A stretch of DNA of 64,000 nucleotides from Verrucomicrobiota bacterium (GTDB taxonomy: Bacteria; Verrucomicrobiota; Verrucomicrobiia; Limisphaerales; J093). A program made the translations under genes and the position numbers. The DNA lies in NCBI GenBank assembly GCA_022710935.1, contig JAKLFY010000007.1, positions 1 through 64,000 of the forward strand, given 5' to 3'. Below the pieces are notes generated by a model that saw only the letters and a program-made list of their open reading frames with translations, was not told where the DNA came from and did not search any database. Shown here piece after piece: positions 35,249-42,609 of this stretch (positions are counted from its first letter, which is position 1; every line of letters begins with the position of its first letter).

Positions 35249-38200
35249 CTATGGTCCAAGCCTGATGCAGTAGAACCTCATTCGTTCGCTGGTCTTCGTG
35301 CAATACGGCGAGGGCGTCGGGCCCGTGCTGGTCACGGGAGTCCAAGGCCCGAGCACCGTCGGCGCCGAGTAGAGCTCGCCCTTGTCGCAATCCCAGGTGA
35401 GGCACAAGGTATCCGGCGGATCGAAGACGTACGTGATCTTGCACTCCGGCGGGGCGACCCTGGTCATAACCAGTTGCACTGCGTTGACCGGGGCACGGTC
35501 GGTACCGCCGTAGCCGTGCGGGTCTGCCGTCGTGGCCTCGACGGTGATCGTGCTGGCCATTTGGCCTTTGAGGCCCTTGAACACGATGTAGTTGCCCACG
35601 GCCCACTGGCCCGGTGCAGGCACCGCCTCGACATACGTGGTCGGGTCCTGCGGACTTTGGGCGTCCACGTAATCCGCCAGCACCGTGGTGTTGTCGGCCC
35701 CAAGGATGCGGTACCCGCCGCCGCGCGCCTGAACACCACCCAGGGCATAGACGTAAACGTCGTAGCTGTTGCCGTAGAGGATGTCGGGCAGATTGCTGAT
35801 CTTCACGGTCGTGGTGGACGGGTCGCCTGTATCGAGATAGCCGGTCATCAGGATGTAGTCATTCCCCGGCATGGCGTTGTTCTCCTCGCCACGCCCAGTG
35901 GACGACCACGTGCCGGCCGAACCCCACTCCACACTGACCGCCGTCGGTTGCGCGACGCCTTTGACATCGGCGACCAGGCCCGAGGCACTGCCGGACGCGA
36001 GGTATAAGTTATTCCAGTTGGCCTGGATGACACCTGGCACACCCGCCGTCGCGATGGACGGCAAGGTGCCCGCGTTGCTGGCCACCGCCGGATCGCCCGT
36101 GTACCACTCGCCGGCACCGAAGTTCAGCCCGATGCCATAGTCCACTTGGGACGGATTCGCCTGGAAGCTGCCGTACTGGCGGAACTTGGCGACGGAGGAG
36201 TGGCCGACTCCCTCGCCGGCGGCGTTGTTGCAGAACTCAGGCGAGTAGTACGGCCCCACCAGCAGCGTGTCCGGCATCGGTTCGTCGGTGAACGTCGCCG
36301 TGCTGTACTGCGTCCAGTTTTGGCCGTCGTTGCTGTAGTAGCCGGTGAAGATCTGGCCCGAACGCACCATGCGCATCCAGGCGTTCGGATAGGCCGGATT
36401 GCTCGCTCCCGCACTGCTGTAGTTGCCGCCCTTGGTCAAACGCCAGGCAGCTTCGTACTGGTTGTTGCCCGCCGCGCCGTTCCATTGAATGGCCGGGTTG
36501 GCACGCTGCAGGAAGCGCCGTTCCATCATCGCTCCGCCGCTCACGGCGGCACGATTCATGCCTTCATCGTGCGCCGGGGTGGCGCAGAGCCCCGCCCGTG
36601 CCCATTGGCTGGTCGGGTCGTGGTACTCGACGCGCACCACCTTGTCAAAGTCGCCCGTGACTTCCTCGTACACGAACGTCGCTTCGTCGTAGTTGTTCCA
36701 GTTCGCCGTGCCGCTGCTGATGAGGTCGAAGTCCGATTCGCTGTAGGCCACCACGTCTTCCGGCCACAGGATCGGCTCCTCACTGATGTTCTGCGCCGGG
36801 TCGCAGAAGAAACCCTCGAGATAATCGGTGCCGCCGATGAAGGCGTACTTCATCTTCTTGGTGACGGTGAACGACTTGCTCTCGGCCGCGGTCATCGCAT
36901 TGCCTTTGATGTCCTTGACGTTGCTGACGCTTACGGTGACGTTGTCGCCCCCGGCCAGCCCGGAGGTTGTCAACACGAGAGCGGCGCCCTTGAACGGTCC
37001 CGCGCCGGCGCCGAGCTGGAAGAACGGCGCCCCGTCGTAATGATCGAACCGTTGGTACCGGACGCCGGTCACGGTGCCTTTCGACAACGCGTAGTTGGCC
37101 ACCGTGCTGGCGCTGACTTCATCGACGTTCTCGTCGAACCCGACGCCGATCTCGATGGCGTTGTTACGCTGGATCGCCCCCGCCGCCACCACCTGCGGCG
37201 GGAAGGTGTCCGGCACGACCGTCAGCGCCGCCGCCGCGCTGGCCTGGCTGAGCGTGGGCACGCTGCAAACCACCCGGTACTTGGTCCCGCTGTCGGCCAG
37301 CGCCAGGACCGGGGTGACGTACGAGGGGCCATTCGCGCCGGCGATGGGCGCCCAGGCGCCGCCAGGCGGCATCTTCTCCCACTGGTAGGTGACCGTGTTG
37401 CCGTAGGCCGACGTGCCGGTGGCCACAACCGTGAACTCCGCCGTCCGCTCCTCTTGCTGCGTCGCGTCCCGCGGCTGCTCTTCGATTGTGATCGAGGCGC
37501 CCGTCGGATCGAGGTACGTCGCGATGACCTCGCCTTTGAGGAACATGCCCGCCGCGGTCTGGGCCGGGGCTGCAGTCCCCAACGGGTCTTCGAGAACATA
37601 GGTCGCGTCCGCCCCGTCACCGCCGCCGCCTTCATCATGCACGATCTCGATGTAATAAGGCTGGTTGGCCCTGAGGCTGATGGTGGGGTAGTTGGGCCAA
37701 CTCTCCCACGCCGTGGTGTTCGAGAATGTGTCGGAACGCTTGTCCGCCGCGTTGCTGCCCCCGCCAATCGTCTGCCACTGATACTGGTTGCTCCAGCCGC
37801 TTTCGTAGGCGATGAGCTTTTTGTTCGCCGGCTTGTCGTCGGTGCTCAGGAACAGGTAGCTGGCGTCGTCGGAGGCCAGGAAAAACACATATTTGCCATC
37901 CACAGGCGGGAGGAACCACGCGAAGACCCTCGAAGAGTAGTTGTCACGCGCCCCCCACGGCGCGCCAAACTGCTGGTACGCACTGGTGAAATCCGGCGTG
38001 CGGATCGTGCCATTGGCGATCGCCGTGGCCACTGCGTTCACATCGCCCGGATCACCGCTTTCGTTGTGCCAGCGCTCATAGCTGGCCCAACCGCGCTCGA
38101 AGGTGAAAGACTTGAAGTCGATCGTGCTGTTCGGAGCAATGGCGTTGCCCGGAGCGTCCTTCACACCGTTCACTGTGATCGTGTAGACGGTGCCTTCCAC

Positions 38201-39355
38201 CTGCGTGCTGGTGGTCAGGATGACCCTGTTGTCGTTCGCCGAGCCCGGTGGGCCCGCCAATGCGGCCGCCGAAACGGCCAGCCCGCCGGAGATCGAGTAG
38301 TTGTCCTTGTTCTCAGCCGAGGTCTGATCCAGCGGTTCGGAGAACGTGACGGTCACCGCGTCAAAAGCCAGGGAGCCGCCAGCGATCACGAGCGTCGGCG
38401 GCGTGGTGTCCTTGTTCACGGCCAACACCGCGCCGGCACTCGTGACGGACGGTCCCTGGGCACCCGTGATGACAACCGAGTAGGTTCCGGCATCCGCGAC
38501 ATACGTTCTTGCAATGGAGAAGGATGCGCCTGTGCCCGTAGCGACCACATCGGTGCCCTTCCGCCACTCGTAGGTATACGGCGGGGTACCGTTCACGACC
38601 ACGCTGAACGTGACCGGTTCTCCTTCATTCACCGTGGCCCCCTGGGGTTGGGTGACGATGGTCAACGGACCAGTCTGCTTGTCGAACGATGACAGGTACT
38701 CGCCGGGAATCGGCGCATTGAAGTCGATGACGGCACCCGGGTCCCACACCGCCACCGAGAGGTTATCGCCGCCGCCACCTTCCTTTTGCAGGGCCTCGAT
38801 GTAGTAAGCCTGTCCTTGCGTAAGCGTAATCTTGGCGCCCAGATTGATCGGGTCCTTGACCGGCCACTGCGTGCCGGAAAACATTGACGAATCCTTTTCG
38901 GACGCGTCGCCGCCGTCGCCTCGGGCGAAATAATTCCGCACAGTGCTCCAGGTGGATTCCTGGGCAATCAGCTTCTTGTTGGCCGGGTCGGCGTCGGTGC
39001 TGAGAAACAGTTGGGCGCCGTCGTCCGCGGCGAGGTAGAACACGTAATCGCCCGTGCTCGGCGGGTAGAAGTAACCGATCATTTGGGCGCCGGCGTTGTT
39101 GTGGACGTCGCCGGGAGGCGGCGTCGTGATGTTCCCTGTCGCGTACAGCTCGAAGTAACTCGGGTACGTGACGAGGTCCGGATTGTCGGGGAACTTGGCG
39201 TTCCCGGTGAGGTCAGTCACGGCGGTTCCGCCCCCGATGTCCAGGAACACTTTGGCTGTGATGACTCCCTGTGGACTGGCTGGCTGGGCCTGGGTAGAGA
39301 CGACACCCGCAAACGCCAAGCCTGCAACTAAGGCACTGAGGTGTTTGTTTTGCAT
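35249..39355 (-). CDS. Surface protein with two PA14 domains and Ig-like modules
   Basis: A 1,368-residue exported protein (signal peptide MQNKHLSALVAGLAFAGVVSTQAQ). Two similar PA14-type carbohydrate-binding domains occur, near residues 30-215 (YFYPPSTGDYVFYLAADDGAQL, LSTDADPANKKLI) and 455-620 (WFLPPVDGKYVFFLASDDASYL, LSTDDKPANKKLI). Each is followed by an Ig-like module (ITIVTQPQGATVNEGEPVTFSV-like and IEEQPRDATQQEERTAEFTV-like) and an SbsA/Big_5-like module (FSEPLDQTSAENKDNYSI; FDENVDEVSASTVANYAL). The last 450 residues form a beta-rich region including a DUF1349-like stretch (WARAGLCATPAHDEGMN, YYSNDGQNWTQYSTATF). Binding of sugars or assembly on the cell surface is inferred. ATG at 39355 gives the signal peptide. 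Confidence 0.78.
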   Translation of the reverse strand: MQNKHLSALVAGLAFAGVVSTQAQPASPQGVITAKVFLDIGGGTAVTDLTGNAKFPDNPDLVTYPSYFELYATGNITTPPPGDVHNNAGAQMIGYFYPPSTGDYVFYLAADDGAQLFLSTDADPANKKLIAQESTWSTVRNYFARGDGGDASEKDSSMFSGTQWPVKDPINLGAKITLTQGQAYYIEALQKEGGGGDNLSVAVWDPGAVIDFNAPIPGEYLSSFDKQTGPLTIVTQPQGATVNEGEPVTFSVVVNGTPPYTYEWRKGTDVVATGTGASFSIARTYVADAGTYSVVITGAQGPSVTSAGAVLAVNKDTTPPTLVIAGGSLAFDAVTVTFSEPLDQTSAENKDNYSISGGLAVSAAALAGPPGSANDNRVILTTSTQVEGTVYTITVNGVKDAPGNAIAPNSTIDFKSFTFERGWASYERWHNESGDPGDVNAVATAIANGTIRTPDFTSAYQQFGAPWGARDNYSSRVFAWFLPPVDGKYVFFLASDDASYLFLSTDDKPANKKLIAYESGWSNQYQWQTIGGGSNAADKRSDTFSNTTAWESWPNYPTISLRANQPYYIEIVHDEGGGGDGADATYVLEDPLGTAAPAQTAAGMFLKGEVIATYLDPTGASITIEEQPRDATQQEERTAEFTVVATGTSAYGNTVTYQWEKMPPGGAWAPIAGANGPSYVTPVLALADSGTKYRVVCSVPTLSQASAAAALTVVPDTFPPQVVAAGAIQRNNAIEIGVGFDENVDEVSASTVANYALSKGTVTGVRYQRFDHYDGAPFFQLGAGAGPFKGAALVLTTSGLAGGDNVTVSVSNVKDIKGNAMTAAESKSFTVTKKMKYAFIGGTDYLEGFFCDPAQNISEEPILWPEDVVAYSESDFDLISSGTANWNNYDEATFVYEEVTGDFDKVVRVEYHDPTSQWARAGLCATPAHDEGMNRAAVSGGAMMERRFLQRANPAIQWNGAAGNNQYEAAWRLTKGGNYSSAGASNPAYPNAWMRMVRSGQIFTGYYSNDGQNWTQYSTATFTDEPMPDTLLVGPYYSPEFCNNAAGEGVGHSSVAKFRQYGSFQANPSQVDYGIGLNFGAGEWYTGDPAVASNAGTLPSIATAGVPGVIQANWNNLYLASGSASGLVADVKGVAQPTAVSVEWGSAGTWSSTGRGEENNAMPGNDYILMTGYLDTGDPSTTTVKISNLPDILYGNSYDVYVYALGGVQARGGGYRILGADNTTVLADYVDAQSPQDPTTYVEAVPAPGQWAVGNYIVFKGLKGQMASTITVEATTADPHGYGGTDRAPVNAVQLVMTRVAPPECKITYVFDPPDTLCLTWDCDKGELYSAPTVLGPWTPVTSTGPTPSPYCTKTSERMRFYCIRLGP

Positions 39356-39727
39356 AGGGTTGTACTGGTTTTGCCCCCCACTTCTGCCTGCCTGCCGCCC
39401 TCTTCCGCAAACCCTGACACCTCTCCCAGAACACACGCTCCCCTGCCGCGGAAAAACACCGCAGACGGATTCCTCTTTCGAATCCATGGCATACTGCGGG
39501 AGATCACTACATTCTAACCGCCCACCATGATTCTCGCAACATAAAACGCACACACATAACCGCGTGCCGCGAACGCAAGTCGCGGCCGAAAGTCCGGTCA
39601 AGATCATCGTACCCCCACACCCCTTGGGTGCACAGGGCGGTCAGACTTGTGAGATGACTCCCATGAGGGCCAGGTGGGAACGCCGCGTTGGGTGTGACAT
39701 CCGTGGCGGTGTGCGGTCCAATCGGGT
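39356..39727. other. Divergent intergenic region with repeat
   Basis: No gene is supported in these 372 bases. 39635-39670 is a GGTCAGACTT-type repeat ending in CCCATGAGGGC. Promoters for the PA14 gene (minus) and the radical SAM gene (plus) should be here, but none stands out. Confidence 0.45.
39635..39670 (+). repeat. GGTCAGACTT repeat, copy 3
   Basis: The segment GGCGGTCAGACTTGTGAGAT and what follows resembles 23908-23942 and the minus strand of 1767-1800; the first 13 bases match 23908-23920 exactly. Confidence 0.65.
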
Positions 39728-40636
39728 ATGACACACGCGCAGATCGAGCGCGAGGCGCAGGCGGCGAGGCCAGAGCGCTCGGACGCCCGGTCCGGCAGTC
39801 GGGCGCCCGCCCGGCGGTTCGCGGCTGCGGAACGTGCGATTGGGGCGCGCGAAGCTCTGGCTGACTGCCGATTGTGCGCCCGGGATTGCCGGGTGGACCG
39901 GCTTGCGGGGGAATTGGGGCTGTGCCGTGCCGGCGATCGGCCGTGCGTTCACATGGCCCAGATCGAGATGGGCGAGGAACTCGAACTGATTCCGACGTTC
40001 GCGGTGGCGCTCAGCGGATGCGATCTTCGATGCGCCTTCTGCATTGCGGGCGCGCGAAGCTGGGATCCGGGCGCGGGCGAAGCGATCCCGGCGGCGGCGC
40101 TGGCCCGACGGGCAACAGCGGCGTTGGCGGCAGGCGCCCGCACGGTCACCATCCTGGGTGGGGAACCGACGGTTCACGTGCCGTTCCTGCTGGCGTTGGT
40201 CGCGGCGCTGCCCGACGACGCCAAGCTCGTCCTGAAGACCAACGGTTACGGATCGGCCGTCAGCCGCCAGTTGTTGCAGGGGCTTTTCAACGTGTGGTGC
40301 ATCGACTGCAAGTTCGGCAACGACGCCTGCGCCGCGCGACTGGCCAACGCACCCCATTACTGCGCGGTGGTGCGGGAGAACGTGGTTTGGGCCGCCCTGC
40401 ACGCCGACCTGATCGTGCGTCACCTGGCGATGCCCGGGCATCTCGAGTGCTGCTGGCAACCCATCGCCGCGTGGCTCGGCAAGCATGTTCCCGGCGTCAA
40501 GGTCAGTCTCGGGACCGGCTTCTGGCCGGGCTGGCAGGCGCATCGGCATCAGGAGTTGAACCGCCCCCTCTCCGTCGGCGAGGCAGGGCGCGCCCGCGCG
40601 ATTGCCATCCAATCGGGACTCGATCTGGTCGAGTGA
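39728..40636 (+). CDS. PflX-like radical SAM protein
   Basis: A 302-residue protein resembling COG1313 (PflX, a homologue of pyruvate-formate-lyase-activating enzyme). After a variable 45-residue leader comes CRLCARDCRVDRLAGELGLC, the extra cysteine cluster of this family, then SGCDLRCAFC, the CX3CX2C motif that binds the radical 4Fe-4S cluster and S-adenosylmethionine, then TILGGEPTVH and LKTNGYGS from the SAM barrel. It should generate a 5'-deoxyadenosyl radical and modify a protein or small molecule; the target is unknown. It is first in a plus-strand run with a small protein (25 bases on) and a Ycf46-type ATPase, so a role in that system is likely. Confidence 0.82.
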   Translation: MTHAQIEREAQAARPERSDARSGSRAPARRFAAAERAIGAREALADCRLCARDCRVDRLAGELGLCRAGDRPCVHMAQIEMGEELELIPTFAVALSGCDLRCAFCIAGARSWDPGAGEAIPAAALARRATAALAAGARTVTILGGEPTVHVPFLLALVAALPDDAKLVLKTNGYGSAVSRQLLQGLFNVWCIDCKFGNDACAARLANAPHYCAVVRENVVWAALHADLIVRHLAMPGHLECCWQPIAAWLGKHVPGVKVSLGTGFWPGWQAHRHQELNRPLSVGEAGRARAIAIQSGLDLVE

Positions 40637-40661
40637 CGGGGGCTGCCGCTTTGAACAACTC

Positions 40662-41033
40662 ATGAACAAGGCACACCGAAAGCCGCATAAACAAGCCGCG
40701 TCGTCCGCGGCGGATCACACCGCGGCGTCAACTCCTCCAGCCGCGGGCGGAAGTGCTCCCCACCCGGCGGACACAGGGGCGGCAGCGAAGGGGCGGAGAG
40801 CCTGCGACGCGGCGCCTGCCCTGACGAGCGAAGTGCTGATCCTGCCCGACGGCCGGGTGCTCGCTCACGACCTGACGCCGGTCTTCGCGGGGATGCTGCG
40901 CGGGTTGAATCCCGACGATTCGCATTTCGCCGCGCGGCTTGCGGCCTCGGCCTGTTTGGCGCACTCTGCGCCGGACAATCTCAGAGGCCGGGAGGATGAA
41001 GACGACGGTTGGACGTTGGATGTTGAGCGTTGA
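40662..41033 (+). CDS. Small protein of the Ycf46 cluster, function unknown
   Basis: A 123-residue protein. The first 60 residues are low-complexity and rich in Ala, His and Pro. The core, residues about 53-90 (SEVLILPDGRVLAHDLTPVFAGML), reads as a compact two-strand-plus-helix unit ('vLILPDGrvlahnlTp.fa..L..lnP'), probably the conserved part. The final residues DGWTLDVER and stop are encoded by a dispersed repeat (41008-41034), so the true C-terminus may have been replaced. It sits 25 bases after the radical SAM gene and 12 bases before the ATPase gene, consistent with an operon. No enzyme motif is seen; it could be an adaptor. Confidence 0.6.
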   Translation: MNKAHRKPHKQAASSAADHTAASTPPAAGGSAPHPADTGAAAKGRRACDAAPALTSEVLILPDGRVLAHDLTPVFAGMLRGLNPDDSHFAARLAASACLAHSAPDNLRGREDEDDGWTLDVER

Positions 41034-41034
41034 A
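41008..41034. repeat. GACGTTGGATGTTGAG dispersed repeat
   Basis: The string GTTGGACGTTGGATGTTGAG followed by CGTTGAA is of the LNVQR-coding type that I recognise as a widespread dispersed repeat in this and related phyla. Here it provides the last codons and stop of the small protein gene. Only one clear copy lies in the window. Confidence 0.5.
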
Positions 41035-41045
41035 GGGCCTGCCCT

Positions 41046-42602
41046 ATGACCTTTGCCCAGGAAATCGAAACGCTGATTCGGGCGCGCTACCCGATCCTCT
41101 ACGTTCTTTCGAGCGAGGAGATGCGGGTGCAGAACCTGGTGGTGCAAGTGGCTCAGAAGCGCCAGAAGAAGGTCTTCGAGTGGAGCTACACCACGGGCAT
41201 CGTGCCGGCTGGCACGTCCATCCAATCGCAGAAGCACCGCAACGCCCCGAGCAAGGATCCGCTGGTCGCGCTGGACCTGGTGATTGACCAGGTCGAGCCG
41301 GCCATTTACGTCTTCAAGGACTTTCACCCGTTTCTGACCAAGAACAACTTCGCCGTGGTGCGCAAGCTCAAGGAAATCGCGCTGCATCTGAAAAACAGTC
41401 TCAAGACCGTCATCCTGATCGGGGCAACGCTCGAGATTCCGACGGAACTGGAGAAGGAAGTGACGGTGTTGAACCATCCGCTGCCGACGCGGGACGAGCT
41501 GGGGGAGTTGCTGGACAAGATCATCGAAGACGTGCGCGGGTTCAAGCAGGTGCGGATCGAGTTGGACGAGCCGGGCCGTGAGCGGCTTTTGCAGGCCGCG
41601 CTCGGGCTGACGTTGGGCGAGGCGGAGAACGTGTTCGCCAAGATCATCGTGAAAGACGAGCGGCTCAGCGGCGATGACGTGAACGAGGTGTTCGCCGAGA
41701 AGCAGCAGATCATCCGCAAGAACGGACTGCTCGAATACTACGCCACCGACGAGACCTTCGCACACGTGGGCGGGCTGGCCGTGCTCAAGGACTGGCTCCA
41801 GAGGCGGGCCCGGGCGCTGACCGCCCAGGCCCGTCAGTTCGGCCTGCCGCCCCCCAAGGGCATCCTGCTGCTCGGCGTGCAGGGATGCGGCAAGAGTCTA
41901 TGCGCCAAGGCGGTCTCGAGTCTCTGGCAACTCCCGCTGCTCCGCTTCGATATGGGGCGCATGTTCGGCAGCCTCGTCGGCTCTTCCGAGGAAAACGTGC
42001 GCAAAGCCATCGCCGTCGCCGAATCGGTCGCGCCGGCCATTCTATGGGTGGATGAAATCGACAAGGCCTTCGCCGGCTCGCAGGGCTCGGGAGCCACCGA
42101 CGGCGGCACAACCGCGCGCGTCTTTGGCACGTTCCTGACCTGGCTCTCGGAAAAGACCGCGCCCGTGTTCGTCGTGGCGACCGCCAACGACATTTCCCAA
42201 CTCCCGCCCGAGTTGCTCCGCAAGGGGCGCCTGGACGAGATCTTTTACGTGGACCTGCCGTCGACCGAAGAGCGTGTCGAGATCTTTCGGATTCACATTG
42301 CCAAGCGGGGACGCGATCCGGCCAACTTCGATCTGCCGGCTTTGGTCGAGCGGAGTCCGAATTTCAGCGGAGCGGAAATTGAAGAGGCGGTCATCAGCGG
42401 CCTCTATGATGCGTTTTACACCGGGAACGACCTGGCCACCGAGCATGTCCTCGAAGCCCTGCGCCAGACCGTGCCGCTGGCAAAGACGATGGACGAGCAG
42501 ATCAGCCGGTTGCGCGCCTGGGCCGAGGGCCGCGCTCGCAACGCCAGCGTGCCCCGCGAGCCCCCCCCAGGCGAAACGCCCGTGCGACGGATGGAGCTGT
42601 GA
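41046..42602 (+). CDS. ycf46: Ycf46-type AAA+ ATPase
   Basis: A 518-residue ATPase. The N-terminal 230 residues are the domain typical of Ycf46 ([23 protein letters not shown] at the start, and [13 protein letters not shown] near 85). The AAA+ module has Walker A GVQGCGKS (277-284), Walker B ILWVDEID (332-339), sensor 1 VVATAND (377-382) and an arginine-finger region [10 protein letters not shown] (391-400), all intact. Ycf46 is known from plastid and cyanobacterial genomes and many bacteria; its exact role is unsettled. It probably remodels or unfolds a partner using ATP. Neighbours upstream are a radical SAM protein and a small protein. Downstream, after an intruding gene, are DUF1257 and DUF2997 proteins, families also best known from cyanobacteria. 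Confidence 0.88.
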   Translation: MTFAQEIETLIRARYPILYVLSSEEMRVQNLVVQVAQKRQKKVFEWSYTTGIVPAGTSIQSQKHRNAPSKDPLVALDLVIDQVEPAIYVFKDFHPFLTKNNFAVVRKLKEIALHLKNSLKTVILIGATLEIPTELEKEVTVLNHPLPTRDELGELLDKIIEDVRGFKQVRIELDEPGRERLLQAALGLTLGEAENVFAKIIVKDERLSGDDVNEVFAEKQQIIRKNGLLEYYATDETFAHVGGLAVLKDWLQRRARALTAQARQFGLPPPKGILLLGVQGCGKSLCAKAVSSLWQLPLLRFDMGRMFGSLVGSSEENVRKAIAVAESVAPAILWVDEIDKAFAGSQGSGATDGGTTARVFGTFLTWLSEKTAPVFVVATANDISQLPPELLRKGRLDEIFYVDLPSTEERVEIFRIHIAKRGRDPANFDLPALVERSPNFSGAEIEEAVISGLYDAFYTGNDLATEHVLEALRQTVPLAKTMDEQISRLRAWAEGRARNASVPREPPPGETPVRRMEL

Positions 42603-42609
42603 GCCGATC

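Noticed and set aside
36146-38692. An 848-codon plus-strand frame
   Set aside because: Antisense shadow of the two-PA14 protein.
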